Below the pieces are notes generated by a model. That model saw nothing but the letters and a program-made list of their open reading frames with translations, had not been told where the DNA came from and did not search any database. Source: Massilia sp. (lineage in GTDB: Bacteria > Pseudomonadota > Gammaproteobacteria > Burkholderiales > Burkholderiaceae_D). Taken from it: DNA of 21,770 bases. A program made the translations under genes and the position numbers. The stretch lies in NCBI GenBank assembly GCA_003484545.1, contig DNCF01000401.1, positions 1 to 21,770 on the forward strand, in the 5' to 3' direction. Positions 12,824 to 21,149 of this stretch are shown here, piece by piece (position 1 is the first letter of the stretch; each line of letters begins with the position of its first letter).

Positions 12824-13702
12824 ATGTTCATCAAAGGATTCATCAGGCGTTACATGCAGGAAGCTGGCGCGGACGGCGCCGCAGGTGGTGCAGGTGGTGC
12901 AGGTGGTGCACCAGCTGGCGGCGCGCCCGCCGGTAGCGCAGATGCAGGCGCTGGCGCACCTGGCTCGCTGCTGGCCACCGGTGCGGCAGCAGCTGGCGAC
13001 GGCGCTCCAACCACCGACTTCATTCCCGAGAAGCTGCGTGTCATGAAGGAGGACGGGAGCATCGACATGGACGCTTCGTCTCGCAAGCTGGCCGAAGCCT
13101 ACGGCAGCCTGGAGAAGCGTTTCGGTTCGGGCGACGCGCCGCCGAAGGACGCCAGCGAGTACAAGATCACCGTGCCCGACGCGCTCAAGGACGCGTTCGA
13201 CCCGGCCACCGACGAAGGCATGAAGGGCTTCCTCGCCGGCGCCCATGCGGCCGGCCTGAACCAGGCGCAGGTCGACTTCGTCATGGGCAAATACTTCGAG
13301 ATGGCCCCGCAGCTGGCCGCTGGTGCGGTCCTGCACGACGCGGCGACCGCGACGGCCGAGCTGCAGAAGACCTGGGCCACGGAATCCGATTTCAAGCGCA
13401 ACGTGCGCAATGCCTACGTGGGCACCACCGCGGCGGCGCAAAAAGCCGGCCTGGACGTCAACGAGATCATGAGTGGACCGCTCGGCAACAACCCGCAGTT
13501 CCTGCGCCTGATGGCCGCGCTGGGCCCCGAGTTCCAGGAAGACCCGGGCGCCGGCGGCCAGTCCATGGCCACGCAGGAGGACATCAACGTTCTGCTCGTC
13601 TCCGAGGCCTATACGAACCCGCGCCACGTCGACCATGCGAAGGTCAGCGCGAAGATCAAGCAGTACTTCGAGCGCAAGCACGGTACCGAAGCCGCTGGCT
13701 GA
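12824..13702 (+). CDS. Scaffolding-like protein (292 aa)
   Basis: A 292-residue acidic, Ala/Gly-rich protein placed between portal and capsid, the usual place for the scaffold. The N-terminal 65 residues are a Gly/Ala/Pro linker encoded in part by a 9-bp tandem repeat. Then come helices with FIPEKLRVMKEDGSIDMDAS, SRKLAEAYGSLEKRFG and YKITVPDALKDAFDP, and a C-terminal charged helix VSAKIKQYFERKHGTEAAG of the kind that contacts coat protein. The start at 12824 has AGGA upstream; the longer open frame overlaps the previous gene and is rejected. A terminator follows immediately. The evidence is composition and position. Confidence 0.82.
   Translation: MFIKGFIRRYMQEAGADGAAGGAGGAGGAPAGGAPAGSADAGAGAPGSLLATGAAAAGDGAPTTDFIPEKLRVMKEDGSIDMDASSRKLAEAYGSLEKRFGSGDAPPKDASEYKITVPDALKDAFDPATDEGMKGFLAGAHAAGLNQAQVDFVMGKYFEMAPQLAAGAVLHDAATATAELQKTWATESDFKRNVRNAYVGTTAAAQKAGLDVNEIMSGPLGNNPQFLRLMAALGPEFQEDPGAGGQSMATQEDINVLLVSEAYTNPRHVDHAKVSAKIKQYFERKHGTEAAG
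12881..12907 (+). repeat. Three tandem copies of GCAGGTGGT
   Basis: Three perfect 9-bp units encode Ala-Gly-Gly repeats in the flexible N-terminus of the scaffold-like protein. Such repeats can change copy number by slippage without breaking the frame. Confidence 0.8.
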
Positions 13703-13722
13703 CGCCCCATCTCACCCATCCC

Positions 13723-13747
13723 AGGCCCGCCCCGTGCGGGCCTTTTT
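13723..13747 (+). terminator. Intrinsic terminator after the scaffold-like gene
   Basis: AGGCCCGC and GCGGGCCT form an 8-bp stem with a CCCGT loop and a T-run. It lies 20 bp after the scaffold stop and before the capsid gene, implying a separate capsid promoter or partial read-through. Confidence 0.88.
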
Positions 13748-13763
13748 CGTTCCCGCGCGCAAA

Positions 13764-13784
13764 TAGTCGGGATTCCGACCGGCC
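13764..13784 (+). promoter_or_regulatory. Late-region shared element, copy 2
   Basis: Exact 21-bp copy of the element at 10198-10218 (core GTCGG-GATT-CCGAC). It sits 16 bp after a terminator and 156 bp before the capsid start, so it is a candidate promoter or regulator site for the capsid operon. Confidence 0.6.
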
Positions 13785-13940
13785 AACGGCGCAATCATTG
13801 CCAGCATTCAAGGCCTGCGGTGGCGCGCAGACAACCTTCTAGCCCGTAGCCCGCGCATAACAGCCGATGCGAGGAACGTAATACAGGCCCGGTGTCCGGA
13901 CAACCTGAAGGCGAACCATCCTCACCTTTTGGAGAACAAC
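13785..13940 (+). other. Capsid gene leader, no gene seen
   Basis: A leader of about 155 bp without a credible gene. It holds a 10-bp palindrome TGTCCGGACA (13893-13902) and the capsid ribosome site GGAG (13931-13934). I see no clear sigma-70 promoter pair. Confidence 0.5.
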
Positions 13941-14807
13941 ATGCCCGCAACTATCACCCAGGCCTTTGTCCAGCAGTTCGACACCACGATCCGGACCCAG
14001 GCCCAGCAGAAGACCTCCCGTTTCGAATCCCGCGTCACTGACCGCGGCACCATCACCGGCGAATCGTTCACCGCGAACAAGCTCGGCATGGTGGAAGACA
14101 CCCCCGAGAACAATGTACGCCACGGCGATACCCAGTGGAGCGACATCACCCACGGCACCCGCGTCGCCCTGATGCGCGACTTCTATCAGGCCCTGCCGGT
14201 CGACCGCGCCGATGAGCCGAAGGTGCTGGCCAACCCGAACGGCGACTACATGTCGTCGCTGCTGGCCGCCTGGAACCGCCGCAAGGACCAGATCATCTAC
14301 GCCGCCGGCCTGGGCAACTCGCAGACCAAGGAAGGCGACCAGATCCCGCTGCCGCCTACCCAGAAGATCGCCGCCGGCGGTACCGGCTTTACCAAGGCCA
14401 AGCTGATCACCGCGAAGAAGATCTTCCGCGCCAACGAATGCGACAGCGAGGCGGACGATCCGCAAGAGCTGTACATCACCTACACGGCCGAAATGCTCGA
14501 AGACATCCTGGGCGACGCCACCCTGACCAGCGCCGACTTCATGGCGGTGAAGATGCTCCAGGAAGGCAACCTGGCCGGCAAGTGGATGGGCTTCAACTGG
14601 GTCCCGTACGAGAAGGTCAACAACGTCGGCGGCACCTACAGCGCGATGGCCTGGGCCAAGAAGGCGATCCACTTCGGCACCGGTTTCTTCGAAGGCAAGA
14701 GCCAGCGCCGCGGCGACAAGAAGGACACGATGCAGCTGTCGGCGGCCGGCTCGGTCGGCGCGGTGCGCGTCTGGGAAGACGCCGTCGTCCAGATCGACTT
14801 CGTCTAA
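13941..14807 (+). CDS. Major capsid protein
   Basis: A 288-residue protein starting MPATITQAFVQQFDTTI, in the layout of podovirus coat proteins of the epsilon15/BPP-1 type: an N-terminal helix with QQFDTTIRTQAQQ, then SRFESRVTDRGTITGESFTANKLG, the RDFYQALPVDRADEPK segment, a middle domain with ITYTAEMLEDILGDATLTSADF, and a conserved-looking ending AVRVWEDAVVQIDFV. The start at 13941 has GGAG at optimal spacing; an in-frame TTG four codons earlier overlaps that ribosome site and is rejected. It follows the scaffold and is followed by a decoration-like gene. Family assignment rests on pattern and position. Confidence 0.9.
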   Translation: MPATITQAFVQQFDTTIRTQAQQKTSRFESRVTDRGTITGESFTANKLGMVEDTPENNVRHGDTQWSDITHGTRVALMRDFYQALPVDRADEPKVLANPNGDYMSSLLAAWNRRKDQIIYAAGLGNSQTKEGDQIPLPPTQKIAAGGTGFTKAKLITAKKIFRANECDSEADDPQELYITYTAEMLEDILGDATLTSADFMAVKMLQEGNLAGKWMGFNWVPYEKVNNVGGTYSAMAWAKKAIHFGTGFFEGKSQRRGDKKDTMQLSAAGSVGAVRVWEDAVVQIDFV

Positions 14808-14818
14808 GCGATCCCATA

Positions 14819-14841
14819 GCGGCCGCCAGCTCGGCGGCCGC
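14819..14841 (+). other. 9-bp GC hairpin after the capsid gene
   Basis: GCGGCCGCC and GGCGGCCGC form a perfect stem with an AGCTC loop, 11 bp after the capsid stop. No T-run follows. It could protect the capsid mRNA 3' end or reduce downstream expression. Confidence 0.6.
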
Positions 14842-14872
14842 ATCGACCCAACCTCATTTCATAGGAGCCATC

Positions 14873-15328
14873 ATGGCTGAAGTAAACACCGCCCAGGGGG
14901 CCGCCCTCATCGCCCGCAAGAAGCTGCAGGCGCACGAATCGCACGGCCGCGTCCGCGTGCTCGCATCGAAGATGCCGGCCGTGCACGCCGGCGCCGCCGT
15001 CAACGACACGATCTTCATCGGCCGCCTGCCGATCGGCTCGCGCATCCTGACCGACGGCATCATCAGCTGCGCGGCCGGCACCGCCGCCTGCGTGCTCGAC
15101 GTCGGCGTGCGCAAGACCCGCGACGGCGCTGTCATCGACGCGGACGGCATCGCCGTCGGCATCGACGTCGCCGCGGCCGGGAGCAAGGCCGCGATCAACG
15201 GCGCCCTGATCGCCAACGGCGCCGAGTACATCACCGCCGAAGAGGTCGACGTCTACGCGACCGTACGCGGCGCGGCGCTGGCCGCCAACCAGTCGCTCAA
15301 GTTCGAGATCCAGTACGTCACGGACTGA
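14873..15328 (+). CDS. Putative capsid decoration (cement) protein
   Basis: A 151-residue Ala/Gly/Ile-rich, mostly beta protein starting MAEVNTAQGAALIARKK. A repeated pattern of short strands (TIFIGRLPIGSRILTDGIIS, ACVLDVGVRKT, GVDVYATVRG-like) ends with LKFEIQYVTD. AGGAG lies 6 nt before the ATG. Directly after the capsid gene and before a strong terminator, this is the place of the small outer capsid protein of epsilon15-like phages. The function is inferred from position and fold impression. Confidence 0.72.
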   Translation: MAEVNTAQGAALIARKKLQAHESHGRVRVLASKMPAVHAGAAVNDTIFIGRLPIGSRILTDGIISCAAGTAACVLDVGVRKTRDGAVIDADGIAVGIDVAAAGSKAAINGALIANGAEYITAEEVDVYATVRGAALAANQSLKFEIQYVTD

Positions 15329-15367
15329 GCCTGTCACCGCTGTCTTCTTACCCCTCGGGGTATTTCG

Positions 15368-15392
15368 CCGGGGCCTTGTGCCCCGGTTTTTT
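15368..15392 (+). terminator. Intrinsic terminator after the capsid/decoration operon
   Basis: CCGGGGC and GCCCCGG form a 7-bp stem with a CTTGT loop, followed by TTTTTT. A second small stem (TACCC-CTCG-GGGTA, 15350-15363) precedes it. It separates capsid genes from tail genes. Confidence 0.92.
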
Positions 15393-15406
15393 CTTGAAAG
15401 TCCGAT

Positions 15407-15973
15407 ATGCCAAGCTCAGTTTCAGTCTGCTCCAACGCCCTGGTGATGCTCGGCGGCGCGCCGTTCAGCTCGTTCGAAGAGCCGAAACCGCACGTGCGCA
15501 TCGCCGCCAACCTCTATCCGACCGTGCGCGACGACGTGCTGCGGCTCCACAACTGGAACTGCGCTACCGACCGCGTCATCCTGGCGCCCATGGCGAATCC
15601 GCCTGCATTCGACTTCGCGCACCAGTTCCAGCTTCCGGGCGACTGGCTGCGCACGCTCCAGGTGGGCCGCAAGGGCGAGCCGCTGGAATACCGGTCCGAG
15701 CGTCAGCGCCTGCTGGCCAACGTCACCGCCCTGCCGCTGGTCTACTGCTTCCGCAATACGGTCGAGGACACCTGGTCGACCAACCTGATCCGGGTTGTCG
15801 AGCTGGCGATGGCCGCCGAGATGGCCTACGCCGTGACCTCGTCGACGTCGGTGCGCGACAGCTACCGCGACCAGTTCGCGCGCCTGCTCAAGGTGGCCAA
15901 GGCGATCGACGGCCAGGACGATCCGCCGGAAGAGTTTGCCGAGGGCTCTTTCGTCGAATCTCGCTTCTCGTAA
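15407..15973 (+). CDS. Tail tubular protein A-like (gp11-type) adaptor
   Basis: A 188-residue protein expected to form the ring that joins portal and tail nozzle. It has the typical opening MPSSVSVCSNALVMLGGAP, then CATDRVILAPMANPPAFDF, FQLPGDWLRTL, and a helical C-terminus with WSTNLIRVVELAMAAEMAYAV and YRDQFARLLKVAKAIDG. The gene follows the late terminator, so it needs read-through or its own promoter, and the ribosome site is modest (GAAAG). The nozzle gene starts 9 nt after its stop, matching the gp11-gp12 order of T7-like tails. Confidence 0.85.
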   Translation: MPSSVSVCSNALVMLGGAPFSSFEEPKPHVRIAANLYPTVRDDVLRLHNWNCATDRVILAPMANPPAFDFAHQFQLPGDWLRTLQVGRKGEPLEYRSERQRLLANVTALPLVYCFRNTVEDTWSTNLIRVVELAMAAEMAYAVTSSTSVRDSYRDQFARLLKVAKAIDGQDDPPEEFAEGSFVESRFS

Positions 15974-15982
15974 GGGCCGGCC

Positions 15983-18208
15983 ATGCCACGCGTCACCATC
16001 AACCAAACCAATTTCACCGCCGGCGAGATCTCCCCGAAGTGCTACGGCCGCGTCGACGTGGCGCGGTACCAGAACGGAGCCGCCGCCATGCCCAACTGCG
16101 TGGTGAACCTGCACGGCGGCGCCGAGCGCCGGCCCGGCTCGGCTTTCATCGCGCCGACCAAGGATTCCGCGAAGCGCGCGCGCCTGGTCCCCTACATCTT
16201 CAGCACCACCCAGGCCTACATGCTGGAATTCGGCCACATGTACATTCGGGTGTACGCGCAGAGCGGCGGCCAGGTCCTCAGCGGCGGTGCACCCTACGAG
16301 ATCGCCACGCCCTACACTGAAGACATGCTGTCCGCTCTGGACTACACCCAGGGCGCAGACACCATGTTCATCTTCCACCCGGCCGTGCCGATCCACATCC
16401 TCCAGCGCATTGCCTCCGATTTCTGGTCGATCAAGCCGGCGCCCATCACGGTGGCGCCGTTCGATGAGGTCGGGCACATCTTCCCGACCGGGTTGACGCT
16501 GTCCGATGCGACGCCCGGCGCCGGCCGAACTGCAACCGCGCCGGCAGACGCGTTCATCTTCCTGCAGGCCGATGTTGGGCGCCGCCTCACATTCCAGTCC
16601 GGCGTCGCCCTGGTCACCGCCTACAACAGCGCGAACAGCGTCACCGTCGAGATCCAGAACGCGTTTCCAGGCACGGTACTTCCGGCCAATGCCTGGGAGC
16701 TGCTGGACTCGCCGCAGGCCACGATTACCCCCTCGGCCAAGGATCCAGTGGGTGCAGGCTGCACGCTCAGCACGGCCGTCCAGATGACCACCCCCGAGGG
16801 TGAGCCGCCCAGCTACGCCGGAGTGGAGACGTGGCGCCCGGAGGACGTCGGCAAGTTCGTTCGCATCAACGGTGGCATGGTGCAGATCGTTGGTTACCAG
16901 GATTCATACACTGTGGATACGACTATCAAGGAGGAATTGACCTCGGAAGTCGCGTCGCCGGCGAACGCATGGACGTTAGAAGGTTCGGTGTGGAGTGGTC
17001 AGAACGGCTACCCAAGCACTGGCGCCCTGTTCGAGCAGCGCCTGGCGGTGGCCGGCTCGCCGAAATACCCGCAGACGGTCTGGGGAAGTCGCTCCGGCCT
17101 GTTCTACGACTTCACCATTGGCACCAACGGCGACGACGCATTCAGCTTCTCGCTGCCGTCGACTGGCCAGATCAACCCGATCCAGCGCATGGTCACCGCA
17201 AAAGCGCTGATGCCACTCACCTATGGCGGCGAATACACCATGGAAGGCGGCGGCGACGAGCCGCTGACGCCCACCAGCGTAAAGGCGCGCAGCCCTTCGG
17301 TCTACGGTTGCAACCAGGTCAAGCCGCTCCGGATCGGTAACGAGGTGCTGTTCGTGCAGCGTGCCGGTCGCAAAGTGCGCTCGCTGGCCTACCGCATCGA
17401 ATCGGACACCTATAACGCTCCCGACCTCACGGTGCTGGCCGAGCACGTCACCGCATCGGGCATCGTCGACATGGCCTACCAGCAGGAGCCGGGTTCGCGC
17501 CTCTGGTGCGTGCGCGCCGACGGCAAGCTGGCCACCCTCACCCTCGACCGCGATGAAGGCGTGGTGGCCTGGACGCCGCAGCACACCGACGGCCTGTACG
17601 AATCCTGCGCCTCGATCCCGAACGCCGAGGGCGACGAAATGTGGGTCATCGTGCAGCGCACGGTCAATGGCCAGATAAAGCGCTACGTCGAGCGTTTCGA
17701 ACCGACCTACTACACCGACAGCGGGATCGCCGGCACTGACGCGGCCGGCAAGTCGGTGTGGACCGGAATCGATCACCTCGAGGGCAAGAGTGTGGCCGTC
17801 CGGGCGGATGGCGTGTACATGGGCCAGTTCCTTGTCGCCGGCGGCGCGATCGAGTTGCCGCGCACGGCGCGCGACGTGCAGATCGGCCTACCTTTCACGA
17901 ACAGCATCACGCTGCTGCGTCCGGAGATCCAGGCCGGCGACGGCAGCATCCAGGGCAACGCCCAGCGCGTGCACGAGGTATCGCTCCTGCTGATGGACAC
18001 CATCGGCGCCAAGATCAACGGCGACGAGATCGCCTTCCGCGAATTCGGCGCCGAGCTGCTCGACGCCGCGCCCCAGGCCTTCTCGGGCTACGAGCGCGCA
18101 GGCCTGACGGAATGGTCACGCGGCGACGAGAAGATCACGATCAGCCAGGACGAACCCTACCCCTTCCACCTTCTTGCGGTGGTTCGCAAGATCACCGCCA
18201 ACAGCTGA
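15983..18208 (+). CDS. Tail tubular protein B-like (gp12-type) tail nozzle
   Basis: A 741-residue protein expected to form the tail nozzle through which DNA is delivered. It shows the widely shared N-terminal pattern NFTAGEISPKCYGRVDVARY and the NCVVNLHGGAERRPGS segment, then a long beta-rich region. Within it EGSVWSGQNGYPSTGALFEQR, with WGSRSGLFYDFTIG, is a common block of this family, and GIDHLEGKSVAVRADG lies nearer the C-terminus. An AAGGG-type ribosome site precedes the ATG. It is similar in length to T7 gp12 (794 aa). Confidence 0.9.
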   Translation: MPRVTINQTNFTAGEISPKCYGRVDVARYQNGAAAMPNCVVNLHGGAERRPGSAFIAPTKDSAKRARLVPYIFSTTQAYMLEFGHMYIRVYAQSGGQVLSGGAPYEIATPYTEDMLSALDYTQGADTMFIFHPAVPIHILQRIASDFWSIKPAPITVAPFDEVGHIFPTGLTLSDATPGAGRTATAPADAFIFLQADVGRRLTFQSGVALVTAYNSANSVTVEIQNAFPGTVLPANAWELLDSPQATITPSAKDPVGAGCTLSTAVQMTTPEGEPPSYAGVETWRPEDVGKFVRINGGMVQIVGYQDSYTVDTTIKEELTSEVASPANAWTLEGSVWSGQNGYPSTGALFEQRLAVAGSPKYPQTVWGSRSGLFYDFTIGTNGDDAFSFSLPSTGQINPIQRMVTAKALMPLTYGGEYTMEGGGDEPLTPTSVKARSPSVYGCNQVKPLRIGNEVLFVQRAGRKVRSLAYRIESDTYNAPDLTVLAEHVTASGIVDMAYQQEPGSRLWCVRADGKLATLTLDRDEGVVAWTPQHTDGLYESCASIPNAEGDEMWVIVQRTVNGQIKRYVERFEPTYYTDSGIAGTDAAGKSVWTGIDHLEGKSVAVRADGVYMGQFLVAGGAIELPRTARDVQIGLPFTNSITLLRPEIQAGDGSIQGNAQRVHEVSLLLMDTIGAKINGDEIAFREFGAELLDAAPQAFSGYERAGLTEWSRGDEKITISQDEPYPFHLLAVVRKITANS

Positions 18209-18215
18209 GGCCTCC

Positions 18216-18674
18216 ATGGGAATTCGAGTTGCAACACTGGACGACTTGCCGCGCATCCTCGAGCTCGGCGAGCTTCTGCACAAGGAAAGCCCGCGATGGT
18301 CGCGCCTTTCTTTCAACCGGGCCAAGGCGGCCCACTTCATTGCCCACCTGATCCTCGAAGCGAGCGGCGTCGTCTTCGTAGCCGAGCAGGACGGTCTGGT
18401 GGTGGGAGGGATCGCCGGCATGGCGGCCGCCCACTGGTCGAGCGACGACGTGGTCGCCCAAGAAGTGAGTTTTTTCATGGCCCCTGAAGCGCGCGGGAAC
18501 ATGGTCGCGGTGCGCCTTATCGCCGCCCTGCAGGCCTGGGGTGAGCTACGCGGCGCAAGGTGGCTGACGGCAGGAACGTCAACCGGGCTCGACCCGGAGC
18601 GCACGGCCGGACTTTATGAGCGGCTGGGATTTTCCCGCTGCATGATTGGACTGGAGATCGAATATGGGAATTGA
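18216..18674 (+). CDS. GNAT-family N-acetyltransferase inside the virion operon
   Basis: A 152-residue enzyme of the GCN5-related fold, transferring an acetyl group from acetyl-CoA to an unknown amine. The opening MGIRVATLDDLPRILELGEL, the strand GVVFVAEQDGLVVGGIAGM, the beta-4 strand AQEVSFFMAPEARGNMVAVRLI (a variant of the V-x-P-x-x-R-G/Q-G-x-G/A acetyl-CoA loop: APEARGNMVA) and the C-terminal AGLYERLGFSRC are family landmarks. GAGG precedes the ATG. Its last 11 nt overlap the next virion gene, so it is expressed with the tail and core genes. It could modify a virion or host protein; the substrate is unknown. Confidence 0.88.
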   Translation: MGIRVATLDDLPRILELGELLHKESPRWSRLSFNRAKAAHFIAHLILEASGVVFVAEQDGLVVGGIAGMAAAHWSSDDVVAQEVSFFMAPEARGNMVAVRLIAALQAWGELRGARWLTAGTSTGLDPERTAGLYERLGFSRCMIGLEIEYGN

Positions 18675-19149
18675 AACTGCCGCTTTGGCGGCCTACGCGG
18701 CGATCGCTGCTGCAGCTGTCGGCGCCACCTCTGCGCTTTACTCCGCTGATACCCAGCAGAACACGGCCGAGGCGAACGCCGAGATGGCGCGCCGCCAAGG
18801 CAACCAGGAAAAGGACGCCGCCATCGCGCAGGCGGAGAAGATCCGGAAGGCGGCACGCGCTGCCGCTGGCCAAGCCAATGCTTCGATGGCCGCCGCCGGC
18901 GTGGCAATCGGTGAAGGTACGCCGCTGCGCATCAACGAGCAGATCTACAAGGACTCCGAGGACGACGCCTATAGCACGCTGCTGACCGGTACCCGCCGGC
19001 AGCAGTCGGCGAACGATCAGGCCAGCTTCCTGGAAGCCGAGGGCAGCGCTGCAGCAACGTCCGGTTACCTGAACGCTGGGGCAACTCTCCTCAGCGCAGC
19101 CGGCACATACGGCAAATGGAAAGCCAGCCAGAAAGGCGGTGGCGAATGA
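18664..19149 (+). CDS. Putative internal virion protein A (gp14-like), 161 aa
   Basis: A 161-residue Ala/Gln/Glu-rich protein starting MGIETAALAAYAAIAAAAVG, a hydrophobic N-terminal segment that could insert in a membrane. It is followed by a long charged helix (RQGNQEKDAAIAQAEKIRK), then ASMAAAGVAIGEGTPLRI and a helix with SAAATSGYLNAGATLLSAAG. The pattern resembles small ejection proteins of podoviruses such as T7 gp14. GGAG lies upstream within the GNAT gene. Start and stop overlap both neighbours (11 nt with GNAT; ATGA with the 667-aa gene). Confidence 0.78.
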   Translation: MGIETAALAAYAAIAAAAVGATSALYSADTQQNTAEANAEMARRQGNQEKDAAIAQAEKIRKAARAAAGQANASMAAAGVAIGEGTPLRINEQIYKDSEDDAYSTLLTGTRRQQSANDQASFLEAEGSAAATSGYLNAGATLLSAAGTYGKWKASQKGGGE

Positions 19150-21149
19150 GAATCCCGACCGGTAACTTCGGCCACATCGTCGCCGAGCCGCAGCAGCAGG
19201 CCCAGGTGCGCGGTAGCGGCGCTATCGGCCAGGCGCTGAGCAACGTCTCGAACGCGATCGCAGGTGTCGCCCAGGACATGCAGCAGGCTGTGGTGCAGAG
19301 GCAGCGTTCGCAATCGGCGGCGACGCTGGCCACGCTGAGCAATAGCGGCTATGACCTGTCCGATCAGATCGGGCGCGACGTCAGCGACGGCAAACTCGCG
19401 GCCGACCAAGCTGTCCCCGAGTTCCGCAAGCGCATGGGGGAACTGGTCGGCGCGAGCACCAAGGACTTCACGAACGACCAGCGCCTGATTATCGACGAAC
19501 ACCTGGTTAAGCTCAACGGCATGCACGAGCGCAACCTCAACGGTATCGCGATCAAGCGGACCCAGTACGAGACCGGCGCGAACCTGCTCAACATGAGCGA
19601 ACAGTTCCAACGCGCGGCCATGCGCGACCTGCCTGGGGCGATCAACCAGTGGAACGGCGCTGTCGATACGATGGGCCCGGCCGCCGGCTGGGACCCGGAG
19701 AAGATCGCCACCGCAAAGCAAGCCTTCAAGGAAAACGCATCCTACAATTTCGCCGATGCCACGTTGGAGGGTGCTGCCCAGACCGGAAATGCCGACCTGG
19801 TGCGCGCAGCGCGCGAAAAGCTCGAAGGCCCCGAGGGCGAAGCCATCGACCCGGCCAGGCGCACCGCACTGATCACGAAAGCCTACGGGTTCGAGAACGG
19901 CATCAAGGCCGCCGGCGTGCGCGAGGCCGAACGCCTCAAGCGCGAACAGGAAGCACGCGAAAACAAGGCGCGCGACGCGTTTAAGGATGCGCAGGGCCTG
20001 GTGTTGAATGGCCGTTACCTGTCGACCGAATACATTTCCGAGCTGTCGGCCATCACCGCCGGCACCAGCGCGGCGCCCGCCGTGCAGGAGCTGGTGCGCG
20101 CGCAGGCCGCTGTCGCCGGCTTCGCCTCCCTTCCACTCTCCCAGCAGACCGCAACTATCGAGCGCCGACGCGCCGCCGGGTCGACCCCAGGCATGGGCGT
20201 GTCGGTCGACGAGGAACAGATGACCGCTGCCATGGAGCGGATCCGCGATGGCAGCGTACGCGCATATGCTGAAAACCCATGGACGGCAGCGCAGGAGCGG
20301 GGCGTCATCCCGCGCGCGCCCGCGCTGCAGCTGAACGACATCGCCGGCGCGCAGGCGGTGCTGGCCGAGCGGATGAAGCAAATCGGCACGGTCGAGGCCG
20401 CGGCCGAGCGCAAAATCTCGCCACTGCAGCCTCAGGAAGCCGAGCAGATCGGCCGCATGGTGCAGTCTCTACCCCCGGACCAACAGTCGGCGGCCCTGGC
20501 CAGCTTCGGCAAGATGATCGGCGACGCTGACCGGCTCGCCGCGCTGGCGCACCAGATCGACGCCAAGGACAAGGTGCTCGGCACCGCGATGATGATCGGC
20601 GACCTGCAGACCACCCAGGGCCGCTACCTGAGCGAGCTGGTCATCAAGGGCGCTCGGGCCATCAAGGACAAGGCGATCATGATGGACGAGCGCAAGGAAA
20701 CAGGCTGGCGCGGCGCGATCGCCAACGAGATCGGCGACGCGTTCCCCAACCAGGAGGTACGCGAGAAGATGGTCGAGGCCGCCTACTACGTCCAGGCTGG
20801 GTTCGCTGCCGAAGGCGGCGGCGCCGACATCAGCCGCGCGGTGCGCATGGTGGCCGGCCGCATCGTCGAGCACAACGGCAGCAAGATCCCGCTCCCCCGC
20901 GGCATGGAAGAAGGCACCTTCGAAAAGCGCCTTGCGTCAATCAAACCGGCCGACCTGGCCGCCCAGGCGCCTGGCGGCAGCGTCTTCATTGGTAAAACCG
21001 CCGTCCCAATCGAGCAGTTCGTCAATTCCCTCCCCGACGCCGCCTTGGTGCACGCTGGTCAGGGCCGCTACAACATCCGTGCCGGCATGGGTCTGGTGAC
21101 CAACGCCCAGGGCAAGCGCATCACGATCGAGGTACGCAATGGCAATTGA
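19146..21149 (+). CDS. Putative internal virion (ejection) protein, 667 aa
   Basis: A 667-residue, largely helical and coiled-coil protein starting MRIPTGNFGHIVAEPQQQAQ, with Gln/Ala-rich stretches, a central helical bundle (for example GIKAAGVREAERLKREQEA at about 257-275) and a C-terminal globular part from about residue 540 (AAYYVQAGFAAEGGGADISR, then ITIEVRNGN). Its place after the gp14-like gene and before another large core gene matches T7 gp15-type core proteins that leave the capsid during infection. No peptidoglycan-hydrolase motif was found in it. The start overlaps the previous stop (ATGA); the stop overlaps the next gene by 11 nt. Confidence 0.82.
   Translation: MRIPTGNFGHIVAEPQQQAQVRGSGAIGQALSNVSNAIAGVAQDMQQAVVQRQRSQSAATLATLSNSGYDLSDQIGRDVSDGKLAADQAVPEFRKRMGELVGASTKDFTNDQRLIIDEHLVKLNGMHERNLNGIAIKRTQYETGANLLNMSEQFQRAAMRDLPGAINQWNGAVDTMGPAAGWDPEKIATAKQAFKENASYNFADATLEGAAQTGNADLVRAAREKLEGPEGEAIDPARRTALITKAYGFENGIKAAGVREAERLKREQEARENKARDAFKDAQGLVLNGRYLSTEYISELSAITAGTSAAPAVQELVRAQAAVAGFASLPLSQQTATIERRRAAGSTPGMGVSVDEEQMTAAMERIRDGSVRAYAENPWTAAQERGVIPRAPALQLNDIAGAQAVLAERMKQIGTVEAAAERKISPLQPQEAEQIGRMVQSLPPDQQSAALASFGKMIGDADRLAALAHQIDAKDKVLGTAMMIGDLQTTQGRYLSELVIKGARAIKDKAIMMDERKETGWRGAIANEIGDAFPNQEVREKMVEAAYYVQAGFAAEGGGADISRAVRMVAGRIVEHNGSKIPLPRGMEEGTFEKRLASIKPADLAAQAPGGSVFIGKTAVPIEQFVNSLPDAALVHAGQGRYNIRAGMGLVTNAQGKRITIEVRNGN

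Noticed and set aside
13929..13940. TTG start for the capsid gene four codons upstream
   Set aside because: The TTG overlaps the GGAG that serves the ATG at 13941, so it cannot be the used start.
15422..16477. Minus-strand open frame of 351 codons under the tail genes
   Set aside because: It is the antisense shadow of the gp11-like and gp12-like genes.
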